Counted from the first letter of the stretch, positions 16,803 to 25,693 are shown. The stretch: DNA of 64,000 bases from Streptomyces marokkonensis (GCF_008312835.1 NZ_VSKS01000025.1:1-64000); one strand, 5' to 3'. Notes: a model not told the origin generated them from the sequence alone. A program made the numbers and translations.

Positions 16803-19800
16803 ATGACCGACACCGGCCAGGTCCCGGGCGAGGGACTGCCGGAGAACGCAGGCATGGTGGAGCAGCCGGGCGTCCCCGCGCCCGACGCGTACACCTACCT
16901 CTCCGACAGTCCCGCCGAGGACGAAGACCTGTTGCTGCCCGGCGCCCAGGGTGCCTGGGGCAACGAGATCGCTCCGCCCGTACCCGAGCCGGTCGTCGAG
17001 ACCGTGCACGAACCGGGGCCGCACGAGATGGCCGGCCGCGACAGCGGCTCGGTCGACCTCGGCGGCGTCCGGCTCCCCGATCCCGCCCAGCCCCGGACGG
17101 CACCGGCCGCGCCGCGCCGCCCGCTGCACCTCGGCCCGCCCATTCCCGACGTCTCCGCGAGCCCGGTCCGCTCCCTCGCCGACCGCGGCCCCGCCGACCT
17201 GCCGGCCCGCCAGGCGGGCCCGCCGACCCTCGGCCCCGAATACCTCGACGTCCCGCGCGCGCGGGAGGCGGCGGCACCGCAGGCCGCGGCGCCCTGGGGC
17301 GCGCAGGCCACGGTGAGCGCGGGGGCGCCGGCTGCCGAAACGGTTGTCCCGCCGACGGAGCCGCTGGACGCGGCCCAGGCGGTCGTCACCCGCGTCGCCA
17401 CGGCGGCGGTCGCGGCGCAGGACACGGAGGGCGCGGGCGTCGCGGGCGCCGAGCCCGTCGCGCGGTACGCGCAGGCCGAGGCGGCGTCGGCCGCGGTGCC
17501 GGAGCACGTCCTCGCGGGGGAGCGGTCCGAGCCCGTCCAGGCCGCCCCGGAGCCGGTCTCCGTGAGCGTGCCGTCCGCGGAGGCCTCCACGGACGGCCCG
17601 GTTCCCGCGTCCGCGGGGGGTTCCGAGGGGCCGCAGGCCGCCGAGGCACCGGGCACGGGGGCCGCGGCCCCGGAGTACGTGCCGGAGCCGGAGGCCGCCC
17701 CTGCCGAGGCGCCGGGTGCGGTACCCGACGCGTCGGAGCACCTCCAGGCGGCCGAGGCGCAGGGAACCGGCCAGGTCACGGAACCCGTGGCCGACGCGAC
17801 GGCTCCCGCCGAGGCACCCCGGGCCGCCGAGGTCCCGGGTGACGCTGTCCCGACGCCGGGTGCGGAGGCCAGGGTTCCGGGTGATGTTCTCGTGACGCCG
17901 GGCGTGGAGGCCGGGGTTCCGGGTGATGTTCTCGTGACGCCGGGCGTTGAGGCCGGGGTTCCGGGTGATGTTCTCCCGACGCCGGCTGCCGAGGCCGGGG
18001 AGCCGGAGACCGCTCAGGTGTCCGAGGAGACCGCCGCCGCTCAGGCACCGGGTGCGGAGACCGCCGCCGTGGCGGAGCACGCCGCCCAGGAGCCGGAGGC
18101 TCACCAGGCCGTCGCGGAGCCCGGGACCGCCCCGGTGACGGAGGAGCCCCCTGCCGATCGGGCACCGGGCGCCGAGAACACCGTGCCGGACGACACCCAG
18201 GTGCCGCAGCACCCGCAGGCCCCTGAGGCGCCGCAGGCCGTCGAGGCACCGGGCGCCCCGGATGCGGCGCCGGAGCACCCCCGGGCCGACGACATGCCGC
18301 AGGCACCGGTCGCCGTGGACGCGCCGGCACCGGACACCACCGTGCCCCAGCCCGCCCACGTGCCCCCCGCCGGAGCGTCCGCGCTCCCCGAGGCTCCCGT
18401 CACCGGACCGGACGCGGCACCGCCCGTCGCCGCCGGGCCCGCACCCGCGGCCGATCCCGCCCCCGAGCCGGCGGCCGGGCCCGACGCGGCTCCGGCCACG
18501 CCGGAGCCCGTCGGAACCGCGCAAGCCCCCGGAACCGCGGCTGACGACGCCGTCGCCGGTCCCTCCACCGAGGCGCCCGCGTCCCACGCCCCCACCGCGC
18601 ACGGCCAGGACGCTCCCCACGTCCCCGACGGGGCCACGGCCGCCGGCACCACACCGCCCCCGGCACCCGCGGGCGACGCGACCCCCGTCCAGGGCCCCCA
18701 GCAGACCCCCGCCACCCCCGTCCCCGGCACCGTGCCCCTCGCACCCGGGCCGGACCAGCCCCTCGGCCGGTTCGTCCCCGTGGACGGAACCGTGCCCACC
18801 GCCCCGCAGCTCGCGCCGACCCCGCCGCAGGGCGTGGCCGTTCCCGCGGACGGGCCCCACGAGGCCGGTGCCGACGCCGTACCGGCGACGCCCGACCCCG
18901 AACTCGCCCAGGACCCGGACGACCTGGACACCCGGGGCGCCGGCGTGGAGCCGGAGGAGGCCCGGTCCGCCGGCCCGGCCGCCCCCGGCTACGACGACGC
19001 AGAGCGCGAGGCCGTTCTGAAGGTCATGCGCGAGCGCCGGGACATCCGCAACGGCTTCCGCAGCGACCCCATCCCGCACGAGGTGCTGCTGCGTGTCCTG
19101 GAGGCCGCCCACACCGCGCCCTCCGTCGGCCACTCCCAGCCCTGGGACTTCGTCGTCATCCGCTCCGCCGAGACCCGGCGCGCGATGCACGAACTGGCCA
19201 TGCGCCAGCGTGACGCCTACGCCAAGTCCCTCCCCAAGGGCCGGGCGAAGCAGTTCAAGGAAATGAAGATCGAGGCCATCCTCGACACCCCGGTCAACAT
19301 CGTCGTCACCGCCGACCCCACCCGCGGCGGGCGGCACACCCTCGGCCGGCACACCCAGCCGCAGATGGCGCCGTACTCCTCCGCGCTCGCCGTGGAGAAC
19401 CTGTGGCTCGCCGCCCGCGCCGAGGGCCTCGGCGTCGGCTGGGTCAGCTTCTTCGACGAGCGCGAGATGGTGCGGGCGCTGGAACTGCCCGAGCACCTCG
19501 AGGTCGTCGCCTACCTGTGCGTCGGCTACGTCGACGAGTTCCCGGCCGAGCCCGAGCTGATGCAGGCCGGCTGGTCCAAGCGCCGCCCCCTGTCCTGGGT
19601 CGTGCACGAGGAGACGTACGGCCGTCGCGCCCTGCCCGGAGAGGACCCCCACGACCTGCTCGCCGAGACCGTCGCACAGATCCGCCCGCTGGACGCCAAG
19701 GCGCTCGGCGAGGCGTGGGAGCGCCAGAAGCGCATGACCAAGCCCGCCGGCGCGCTCGGCATGCTGGAGATCATCTCCGCCCAGCTGTCCGGCCTGTCCC

Positions 19801-20705
19801 GCCAGTGCCCGCCGCCCGTGCCGGAACCCGCCGCCGTCGCGATCTTCGCCGGCGACCACGGCGTGCACGCCCAGGGCGTCACCCCCTGGCCGCAGGAGGT
19901 CACCGCCCAGATGGTGGCCAACTTCCTCGGCGGGGGAGCGGTCTGCAACGCCTTCGCCGCACAGGTGGGCGCCGAGGTCTGCGTCGTCGACGTGGGCGTC
20001 TCCTCCGACCTGCCGGCGACGCCCGGTCTGCTGCCGCGCAAGATCCGCGCCGGGACGTCCGACATGACCACCGGCCCCGCGATGACCCGCGAGGAGGCCA
20101 AGCAGGCCATCGAGGTCGGCATCGAGACCGCCCGGGACCTGGTGGCGGCCGGCAACAAGGCGCTCCTCACCGGCGAGATGGGCATCGCGAACACCACCGC
20201 GTCCGCCGCCCTCATCTCCGTCTTCACCGGCGCCGACCCGGCCGAGGTCACCGGCCGCGGCACCGGCATCAACGACGAGACCCTCGCCCGCAAGACCGAG
20301 GTGGTGCGCCGCGCCCTCGAACTCCACCAGCCGGACCCGGCCGACCCCCTCGGCGTCCTCGCCGCCATCGGCGGCTTCGAGCACGCGGCCATGGTCGGCC
20401 TGCTCCTCGGCGGGGCGTCGCTGCGTACGCCGGTGATCCTGGACGGCGTCAGCGCCGGCGCGGCCGCCCTGGTGGCGCGGGCCATCGCCCCCGAGGTCCT
20501 GGCCGCCTGCATCGCGGGCCACCGCAGCGCCGAGCCCGGCCATGTGGCCGCGCTCAACAAGCTGGGCCTGCGCCCCCTGGTCGACCTCGACCTCCGCCTC
20601 GGCGAGGGCACGGGCGCGCTGCTGGCGCTCCCGCTGGTCCAGAGCACGGCCCGGGCCATGCACGAGGTGGCGACCTTCGACTCGGCCGGGGTGACCGAGA
20701 AGTAG
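16803..20705 (+). CDS. cobT: BluB-CobT fusion: DMB synthase and nicotinate-nucleotide:DMB phosphoribosyltransferase with long disordered N-terminus
   Basis: A 1300-residue protein. Residues 1 to about 730 are low complexity, rich in Ala, Pro, Glu, Val and Gly, with three tandem 14-residue repeats near residue 360. Residues about 734-950 form a nitroreductase-fold BluB domain (RRDIRNGFRSDPIPHEVLL, HTAPSVGHSQPWDFVV), which makes 5,6-dimethylbenzimidazole from FMNH2 with oxygen. Residues about 955-1300 are CobT (AIFAGDHGVHAQGVTPWP, LTGEMGIANTTASAA), which makes alpha-ribazole phosphate. So lower-ligand synthesis and activation are in one chain. ATG 16803 follows GCGAGGGG; an in-frame start at 16668 is less likely. 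Isolated CobT is about 350 residues. Confidence 0.9.
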   Translation: MTDTGQVPGEGLPENAGMVEQPGVPAPDAYTYLSDSPAEDEDLLLPGAQGAWGNEIAPPVPEPVVETVHEPGPHEMAGRDSGSVDLGGVRLPDPAQPRTAPAAPRRPLHLGPPIPDVSASPVRSLADRGPADLPARQAGPPTLGPEYLDVPRAREAAAPQAAAPWGAQATVSAGAPAAETVVPPTEPLDAAQAVVTRVATAAVAAQDTEGAGVAGAEPVARYAQAEAASAAVPEHVLAGERSEPVQAAPEPVSVSVPSAEASTDGPVPASAGGSEGPQAAEAPGTGAAAPEYVPEPEAAPAEAPGAVPDASEHLQAAEAQGTGQVTEPVADATAPAEAPRAAEVPGDAVPTPGAEARVPGDVLVTPGVEAGVPGDVLVTPGVEAGVPGDVLPTPAAEAGEPETAQVSEETAAAQAPGAETAAVAEHAAQEPEAHQAVAEPGTAPVTEEPPADRAPGAENTVPDDTQVPQHPQAPEAPQAVEAPGAPDAAPEHPRADDMPQAPVAVDAPAPDTTVPQPAHVPPAGASALPEAPVTGPDAAPPVAAGPAPAADPAPEPAAGPDAAPATPEPVGTAQAPGTAADDAVAGPSTEAPASHAPTAHGQDAPHVPDGATAAGTTPPPAPAGDATPVQGPQQTPATPVPGTVPLAPGPDQPLGRFVPVDGTVPTAPQLAPTPPQGVAVPADGPHEAGADAVPATPDPELAQDPDDLDTRGAGVEPEEARSAGPAAPGYDDAEREAVLKVMRERRDIRNGFRSDPIPHEVLLRVLEAAHTAPSVGHSQPWDFVVIRSAETRRAMHELAMRQRDAYAKSLPKGRAKQFKEMKIEAILDTPVNIVVTADPTRGGRHTLGRHTQPQMAPYSSALAVENLWLAARAEGLGVGWVSFFDEREMVRALELPEHLEVVAYLCVGYVDEFPAEPELMQAGWSKRRPLSWVVHEETYGRRALPGEDPHDLLAETVAQIRPLDAKALGEAWERQKRMTKPAGALGMLEIISAQLSGLSRQCPPPVPEPAAVAIFAGDHGVHAQGVTPWPQEVTAQMVANFLGGGAVCNAFAAQVGAEVCVVDVGVSSDLPATPGLLPRKIRAGTSDMTTGPAMTREEAKQAIEVGIETARDLVAAGNKALLTGEMGIANTTASAALISVFTGADPAEVTGRGTGINDETLARKTEVVRRALELHQPDPADPLGVLAAIGGFEHAAMVGLLLGGASLRTPVILDGVSAGAAALVARAIAPEVLAACIAGHRSAEPGHVAALNKLGLRPLVDLDLRLGEGTGALLALPLVQSTARAMHEVATFDSAGVTEK
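17865..17990 (+). repeat. three tandem 42-bp repeats inside the cobT fusion gene
   Basis: Units 17865-17906, 17907-17948 and 17949-17990 begin GAGGCC(A/G)GGGTTCCGGGTG and encode EAGVPGDVLVTPGV (first unit with R for G, last with PTPAA). A fourth, shortened unit precedes at 17829-17864. In-frame repeat number changes would lengthen or shorten the disordered region without breaking the gene. Confidence 0.9.
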
Positions 20706-20751
20706 GGCGAGAGCTTCCCGGGACCGCGGCACCGGCCGCCGTTCCAGCCGG

Positions 20752-20842
20752 CCGGTGGGTGTGGGCAGTCGTTCCGCAGGGCGGAACGGGTGGGCACAAC
20801 CACCGGCAAGCCGGCACCCGGCGCACTCTGCCCACCCACCGG
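20752..20842 (+). repeat. 91-base multi-branched palindromic element between cobT and cysG
   Basis: An outer arm CCGGTGGGTG-T-GGGCAG (20752-20768) pairs with CTGCCCACCCACCGG (20828-20842) with a single bulged base. Inside are two closed hairpins: GTTCCGC-AGG-GCGGAAC (20771-20787) and one built on CCGGC-AA-GCCGG near 20803. From memory the GTGGGCAGTCGTTCCGCAGG core recurs in Streptomyces intergenic regions, so it is probably a dispersed palindromic repeat rather than a gene-specific riboswitch. It would also work as a terminator for cobT. Confidence 0.55.
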
Positions 20843-20923
20843 ACACCAGACCCGCCAGCGTCCTGGCCCCCTTAAAATTCGCACGTCAGGGCCACCGCAC
20901 GCCGCAAGAGGAGCCATACGCTC

Positions 20924-22156
20924 ATGGCCGAACACCCCGCCTACCCCGTAGGCCTCCGCCTCACCGGCCGCCGCGTGGTCGTCCTCGGTGGCGGCCAGGT
21001 CGCCCAGCGCCGCCTTCCCGCCCTCATCGCCGCCGGCGCCGACATCCACCTCGTGTCCCCCGAGGCCACCCCCTCCGTGGAGGCCATGGCGGACGCCGGC
21101 GAGATCACCTGGCACCGGCGCACCTACGCCGAGGGAGACCTCGCGGCCGCCTGGTACGCCCTCATCGCCACCAGCGACAGCGAGGCGAACACCCGTGCCT
21201 CCGCCGAGGCGGAGGCGAACCGCGTGTGGTGCGTCCGCTCGGACGACGCCGACGCGGCCACGGCGTGGACCCCGGCCACGGGCTCCAGCGAGGGCGTCAC
21301 GGTGGCCGTCCTCACCACGGAGGCGCGCGACCGCGACCCCCGCCGCACCGCCGCCATCCGCGACGCCGTCGTCGAAGGCCTGCGCGACGGCACCCTGGTC
21401 GCCCCGCACCACCGCAGCCGCACCCCGGGTGTCGCCCTCGTCGGGGGCGGCCCCGGAGATCCGGACCTGATCACCGTGCGCGGACGCCGTCTGCTCGCGG
21501 AGGCGGACGTCGTCATCGCCGACCGGCTCGGCCCCCGCGACCTGCTCGCCGAACTCCCGCCGCACGTCGAGGTGATAGACGCGGCGAAGATCCCCTACGG
21601 TCGTTTCATGGCCCAGGAGGCCATCAACAACGCGCTCATCGAGCACGCCCGCAAGGGCAAGTCGGTGGTCCGGCTCAAGGGCGGCGACCCGTACGTCTTC
21701 GGCCGCGGCATGGAGGAGCTCCACGCGCTCGCCGAGGCGGGCATCCCCTGCACCGTCGTCCCCGGCATCTCCAGCTCCATCTCGGTCCCGGGCGCGGCCG
21801 GCATCCCCGTCACCCACCGCGGCGTCGCGCACGAGTTCACCGTGGTCAGCGGCCATGTCGCTCCCGACGACGAACGCTCCCTGGTCGACTGGCCGTCCCT
21901 GGCTCGGCTGACCGGCACCCTCGTCGTCCTCATGGGCGTCGACAAGATCGGCCGCATCGCCGACACCCTGGTGGCGCACGGCAAGTCACCGGACACCCCC
22001 GTCGCCCTGGTCCAGGAGGGCACCACGGCCGCCCAGCGCCGCGTCGACGCCACCCTCGCCACGGTCGCCGAGACCGTCGTGGCGCGGGAGGTCAGGCCGC
22101 CGGCCGTCATCGTCATCGGCGAGGTCGTCGGCGTGGGCCGGAACGGGGCGGCCTGA
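20924..22156 (+). CDS. cysG: siroheme synthase / uroporphyrinogen-III C-methyltransferase
   Basis: A 410-residue two-domain enzyme. Residues about 8-150 are the precorrin-2 dehydrogenase domain with the NAD-binding loop VVVLGGGQVAQRR. Residues about 165-400 are the SAM-dependent uroporphyrinogen-III methyltransferase (ALVGGGPGDPDLITVRG, VVRLKGGDPYVFGRG, PGISSSISVPGAAGIPVTHRG). It makes precorrin-2 and sirohydrochlorin, feeding both cobalamin and siroheme (sulfite/nitrite reductase cofactor). E. coli CysG has the same domain order. The rRNA methyltransferase gene starts one base after its stop. Confidence 0.93.
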   Translation: MAEHPAYPVGLRLTGRRVVVLGGGQVAQRRLPALIAAGADIHLVSPEATPSVEAMADAGEITWHRRTYAEGDLAAAWYALIATSDSEANTRASAEAEANRVWCVRSDDADAATAWTPATGSSEGVTVAVLTTEARDRDPRRTAAIRDAVVEGLRDGTLVAPHHRSRTPGVALVGGGPGDPDLITVRGRRLLAEADVVIADRLGPRDLLAELPPHVEVIDAAKIPYGRFMAQEAINNALIEHARKGKSVVRLKGGDPYVFGRGMEELHALAEAGIPCTVVPGISSSISVPGAAGIPVTHRGVAHEFTVVSGHVAPDDERSLVDWPSLARLTGTLVVLMGVDKIGRIADTLVAHGKSPDTPVALVQEGTTAAQRRVDATLATVAETVVAREVRPPAVIVIGEVVGVGRNGAA

Positions 22157-22157
22157 C

Positions 22158-22976
22158 ATGGCCGGCATCATCACCGTCGAGGACGCCGGCGACCCACGTC
22201 TGCACGACTACACGGGCCTGACCGACGTCGAACTGCGCCGCCGGCGCGAGCCCGCCGAGGGCCTGTTCATCGCCGAGGGCGAGAAGGTCATCCGGCGAGC
22301 CGGGGAAGCCGGCTACGCCATGCGGTCCATGCTGCTCTCGGCGAAGTGGGTCGACGTCATGCGCGACGTCATCGACCGGTCCGACGCCCCGGTGTACGTG
22401 GTGGATCCCGCGCTCGCCGAACAGGTCACCGGCTACCACGTGCACCGCGGCGCGCTCGCCTCCATGCAGCGCGCCCCACTGCCCACGGCGGCCGACGTGC
22501 TCCGCACCGCCCGCCGGGTCGTCGTCATGGAGTCGGTCAACGACCACACCAACATCGGTGCGATCTTCCGATCCGCGGCGGCCCTCGGCATGGATGCCGT
22601 GCTGCTCTCCCCGGACTGCGCCGACCCGCTCTACCGGCGAAGCGTCAAGGTCTCCATGGGCGCGGTCTTCTCCGTGCCGTACGCCCGTCTGGACACCTGG
22701 CCCAAGGGGCTGGCGTCGGTCCGCGAGGCCGGGTTCAGGCTGCTCGCCCTCACCCCCGGCGAACAGGCCCGCACCCTCGACGAGGTGGCACCGCACCGTA
22801 TGGACCGGGTGGCTCTGATGCTGGGCGCGGAAGGAGCCGGTCTGTCCGACCGGGCCCTGGCCGCCGCCGACGAACGGGTCCGCATCCCGATGGCCCACGG
22901 CGTCGACTCCCTCAACGTGGGAGCCGCCGCGGCGGTCGCCTTCTACGCGGTGGCCACGGGGCGTCCCCCGGAGTAG
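22158..22976 (+). CDS. SpoU/TrmH-family RNA 2-O-ribose methyltransferase
   Basis: A 272-residue methyltransferase with the SPOUT knot. The N-terminal substrate-binding part (AEGLFIAEGEKVIRRAGEAG) resembles the tRNA/rRNA-binding L30e-like domain; the C-terminal catalytic part has motif 1 SVNDHTNIGAIFRSAAALG, motif 2 VALMLGAEGAGLSD and motif 3 IPMAHGVDSLNVGAAAAVAFY. Acts on rRNA or tRNA; the target base is not predictable. Translationally coupled to cysG with one base between. Same family as thiostrepton-resistance methyltransferases, but the genome position is that of a core gene. Confidence 0.9.
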   Translation: MAGIITVEDAGDPRLHDYTGLTDVELRRRREPAEGLFIAEGEKVIRRAGEAGYAMRSMLLSAKWVDVMRDVIDRSDAPVYVVDPALAEQVTGYHVHRGALASMQRAPLPTAADVLRTARRVVVMESVNDHTNIGAIFRSAAALGMDAVLLSPDCADPLYRRSVKVSMGAVFSVPYARLDTWPKGLASVREAGFRLLALTPGEQARTLDEVAPHRMDRVALMLGAEGAGLSDRALAAADERVRIPMAHGVDSLNVGAAAAVAFYAVATGRPPE

Positions 22977-23000
22977 CGGCCCGGATGCTGCCGACGCCGC

Positions 23001-23060
23001 CGGGTCCTCACCCGGGTCCTCACCCGGGTCCTCACCCGGATCCTCACCCGGATCCTCACC
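23001..23060. repeat. five tandem 12-bp repeats at converging gene ends
   Basis: Units CGGGTCCTCACC (three copies) then CGGATCCTCACC (two copies), contiguous over 60 bases. The last unit contains the stop codon of the convergent kinase gene (TCA at 23056-23058 on this strand). Looks like slippage-generated microsatellite DNA; no protein is affected except possibly the kinase end. Confidence 0.9.
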
Positions 23061-24333
23061 CGGGGCCCTGGCAGCCCTGGACCAGGGCGATACCCAGCGC
23101 GACGACCAGCGTCACGACGACGAAGACGAACAGTCGCTGCCTGAGCAGCCGCGGATTGGCCGGGCGGAGGCCGGTCCCGGTCGGCCGGGGGCCCGGACGA
23201 CGGGAGCCGGTGCCGGACCGCGTGGTGTTCCGCGACGCCGGCGTGGGCCGCGAACCGCTGCGGGACGGTGTGCCCCCGCGCGAGGAGCTGTCACGGGCGG
23301 ACCCGGCGCCCCGGGAGGACGGCACACCCCGGCTGGTGCGACCGGGGGACGAACCGGTGTTCCTGGGCCCGGGACCGCGTCCGCGCGGCGGCGGGGTGCC
23401 CTGCCCGCCCTGGCGGCGCTGCCCCCGCTCCGGATAGGTGTCCGCGAGGCGTCCGGTGGGCCGGTCCGACTCGGGGGTGCGCGGCGCGGGCGGCCGGACG
23501 TCGGCGAGGCCCTGTGCCTCGCGCGCGGCGATCTCCTTCAGCCGCAGCGACAGCTGGAGCGTGCTGGGCCGCTCCTCGGGGTCCTTCGCCAGGCAGGCGC
23601 GCACCAGCGGGGCCAGCGCGTCCGGGACGCCGTGCAGATGGGCCTCCTCGTGCACCACGCGGTACAGCATCACCTCGGAACTGCCGTGCCCGAAGGGGGA
23701 GTCGCCCATCGACGCGTACGCGAGCGTGGCGCCCAGCGAGAACACGTCGGTCGCCGGGGTGACGGCCGCGCCGCGGACCTGCTCCGGGGCGAGGAAGCCG
23801 GGGGAGCCGACCGCCGTGCCGACGTGGGTCAGCGTCGAGGCGCCGGTTGCCCAGGCGATGCCGAAGTCGATGATCCGCGGTCCCTTCGGGGACAGCAGGA
23901 TGTTGGACGGCTTGAGGTCGCGGTGCACCACACCGGCCTCGTGCACGGCGACCAGTCCCTCGGAGAGCGCCGCTCCGACGGCGGCGACCTCGGCCGCGCC
24001 GAGCGGCCCCTCGCCGGCGACCTTGTCGTGCAGCGACGGGCCGGGCACGTACTGCGTGGCGAACCACGGCCGGTCCGCGTCGAGGTCGGCGGCCACCAGC
24101 CGGGCCGTGCAGCCGCCGCGGATGCGCCGGGCCGCGGAGACCTCGCGCGCGAACCGTGAGCGGAACTCCTGGTCCTCCGCCAGATCGGGGCGGATGACCT
24201 TCAGCGCGACCCGCTGCCCCTTCTTGTCGGAGCCGAGGTAGACCACGCCCATTCCGCCCGCGCCGAGCCGTCGGTGAAGCCTGAAAGAGCCGACGACGCG
24301 CGGGTCCTCGCGCCTCAGGCGCATCATCGCCAT
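23056..24333 (-). CDS. membrane-anchored Ser/Thr protein kinase (PknB-like, without PASTA domains)
   Basis: A 425-residue kinase. The catalytic domain (about residues 15-275) has the Gly loop RLGAGGMGVVYLG, Lys45 in VALKVIRP, the catalytic loop VVHRDLKPSNILL, IIDFGIAWA in place of canonical DFG-context, and the APEQ motif (GFLAPEQVRG). A Pro/Arg/Ser/Thr-rich linker of about 120 residues leads to a single transmembrane helix (LFVFVVVTLVVALGIALVQ) near the C-terminus, leaving almost no external part, so it senses signals inside or in the membrane. ATG 24333 has GGGG six bases upstream; ATG 24339 is possible. Confidence 0.9.
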   Translation of the reverse strand: MAMMRLRREDPRVVGSFRLHRRLGAGGMGVVYLGSDKKGQRVALKVIRPDLAEDQEFRSRFAREVSAARRIRGGCTARLVAADLDADRPWFATQYVPGPSLHDKVAGEGPLGAAEVAAVGAALSEGLVAVHEAGVVHRDLKPSNILLSPKGPRIIDFGIAWATGASTLTHVGTAVGSPGFLAPEQVRGAAVTPATDVFSLGATLAYASMGDSPFGHGSSEVMLYRVVHEEAHLHGVPDALAPLVRACLAKDPEERPSTLQLSLRLKEIAAREAQGLADVRPPAPRTPESDRPTGRLADTYPERGQRRQGGQGTPPPRGRGPGPRNTGSSPGRTSRGVPSSRGAGSARDSSSRGGTPSRSGSRPTPASRNTTRSGTGSRRPGPRPTGTGLRPANPRLLRQRLFVFVVVTLVVALGIALVQGCQGPG

Positions 24334-24534
24334 GTTCATCCCCGCTGCCCGGTCCTGTGACGTGCCACAGCTTACGTTTCCACGGCGGCCCGTGCGCAGA
24401 GGCCGCGCCCTCTCGAACCGATCGATTGTCAGCGGTGGGTGGGAGAATTGAAGAGTGGTCAGGGAGCGTGCGGGCAGGCCGGGTTCGCGCGGCGGGTGAT
24501 CCCAACCACCCGGCACCGAAGGGGGATTGATCGC

Positions 24535-24810
24535 GTGAAGGGTGACCGTGTGGAGATCGTCGTGGATGCGGGGGACACGACGCGTACGTACGAGGTGGTG
24601 GCGAGCAGGGCGGGGCGCAGGGTGGAGACGGCGGTGCGCCGGGGGGTGGTCGAAGTGAGCGAAGTCACCCGAACCGGGGCCGTCGTGCGGACGGCGCGGT
24701 TCATGGCGAACCGGGTGCTCGCGCTGGTGGAACAGCCGGTGCCGCGGGAGGACGGGGCGGAGAAAGCGGGGCAGAGCGGGCGGCCCTTCGGGGATGTCCC
24801 CGAGGCGTAG
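24535..24810 (+). CDS. small conserved-looking protein of unknown function
   Basis: A 91-residue protein starting KGDRVEIVVDAGDTTRTYEVVASRAG after GTG 24535, which has GAAGGGGG upstream. The sequence alternates polar and hydrophobic residues as in a beta-rich fold (VETAVRRGVVEVSEVTRTGAVVRTARF), then a helix ANRVLALVEQP and a disordered acidic tail. No signal or membrane segment. Divergent from the kinase gene; the shared 200-base region would contain both promoters. Codon bias is normal for the genome. Confidence 0.75.
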   Translation: MKGDRVEIVVDAGDTTRTYEVVASRAGRRVETAVRRGVVEVSEVTRTGAVVRTARFMANRVLALVEQPVPREDGAEKAGQSGRPFGDVPEA

Positions 24811-25006
24811 GAGCCCGTCTCCACCCAGGGGAGTACGGCGCAGGTCACGGCTCATCCTCCGGGAGGCCCGGCAATCGGTACGAGGGCATGACGCCCGGGG
24901 AGCGCCGGGCCCCTAGATTTGAGGTCAAGCGGCGGGTGCGGTACTCGTCCCCCGAGGTCAGACGCCCGCCGCTGCCAACGACAACAGAACGGTCAGGAGA
25001 GGGGCC

Positions 25007-25186
25007 ATGGCGTACACGGCACCGCGGACAGCGATCCGCACGCGGGAACACGGCGAGGGCCGTCGCCACCCGCTGGTGGCGACGCTGATGGCCCTCCCCC
25101 TGGCGGTCCTGCTCCTCCTCGTCTTCGACGGGTGGGAGACGGTGACCACACAGGCGTCGTCCGTGGGAGAGATGCTGGGGCGCTGA
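25007..25186 (+). CDS. 59-residue single-pass membrane protein
   Basis: ATG 25007 follows a good AGGAGAGG; stop TGA 25184-25186. An Arg/His-rich N-terminus (TAIRTREHGEGRRHPL) precedes one hydrophobic helix (VATLMALPLAVLLLLVFDGW) and a short polar tail (ETVTTQASSVGEMLGR), so the N-terminus should be cytoplasmic. Third positions are strongly G/C. A perfect terminator follows at 25272. Too short for default gene finders. Function unknown. Confidence 0.65.
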   Translation: MAYTAPRTAIRTREHGEGRRHPLVATLMALPLAVLLLLVFDGWETVTTQASSVGEMLGR

Positions 25187-25271
25187 GCGGCGACCCCAGG
25201 CCCGGAAGAGCGGTCCGGGCGGGGACATCCACCCATGAAACCCCGTGGGGACGGGGGTGCGGCGGACGGCA

Positions 25272-25305
25272 AAATGCCGGCGCAGCTGGGGAGCTGCGCC
25301 GGCAT
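25272..25305 (+). terminator. 15-bp perfect terminator hairpin
   Basis: AATGCCGGCGCAGCT (25272-25286), GGGG loop, AGCTGCGCCGGCATT (25291-25305), then GCTCT. It ends transcription of the small membrane protein gene about 90 bases upstream. Confidence 0.85.
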
Positions 25306-25470
25306 TGCTCTGCCCGGTGGGGGTCTGGGTAGCGCCTTCTGCCGGTGGGTGGGCCGGGGCCGGGTCGGGGGTGTACGTCCTCGGACTGGCGCGACCAGGT
25401 TGCCCGGTGGAGGTGCGGGGCGCCGACTCGCACCAGCCGCTGCGGGCGCACACCCCCGCCCCGACCCCTC

Positions 25471-25650
25471 CGCGCCGTACGCGGCTGTCCCACGCCCACC
25501 GCGAGCCACACTCCGCGCCGTACGCGCCTGTCCCACGCCCATCGCCATCCGCGCCGTACGCGGCTGCCGCTCCCGCGGGCCACCACCGCCGTTCCCGCGG
25601 GCAGTAGTGCCGCGCCCGCCGCGCCTGCCGTTCCCGCGGGCGGTCGTGCC
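25471..25650. repeat. degenerate 36-43-bp tandem repeats, GC-rich
   Basis: CGCGCCGTACGCG(G/C)CTG recurs at 25471, 25514 and 25550, the first two followed by TCCCACGCCCA(C/T)CG; further degenerate units with (T/C)CCCGCGGGC follow to 25650. Part of the 25187-25825 stretch, which I see as gene-free: the long antisense frames here are Arg/Gly-rich and repetitive, without family motifs. Confidence 0.55.
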
Positions 25651-25693
25651 TCCCCCGGTGCCTTGAGGGCCTGGGAGGTGCGCCCAGGGGCGA

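Noticed and set aside
23001-23060. CRISPR array
   Set aside because: The units are contiguous 12-bp repeats without spacers and there are no cas genes.
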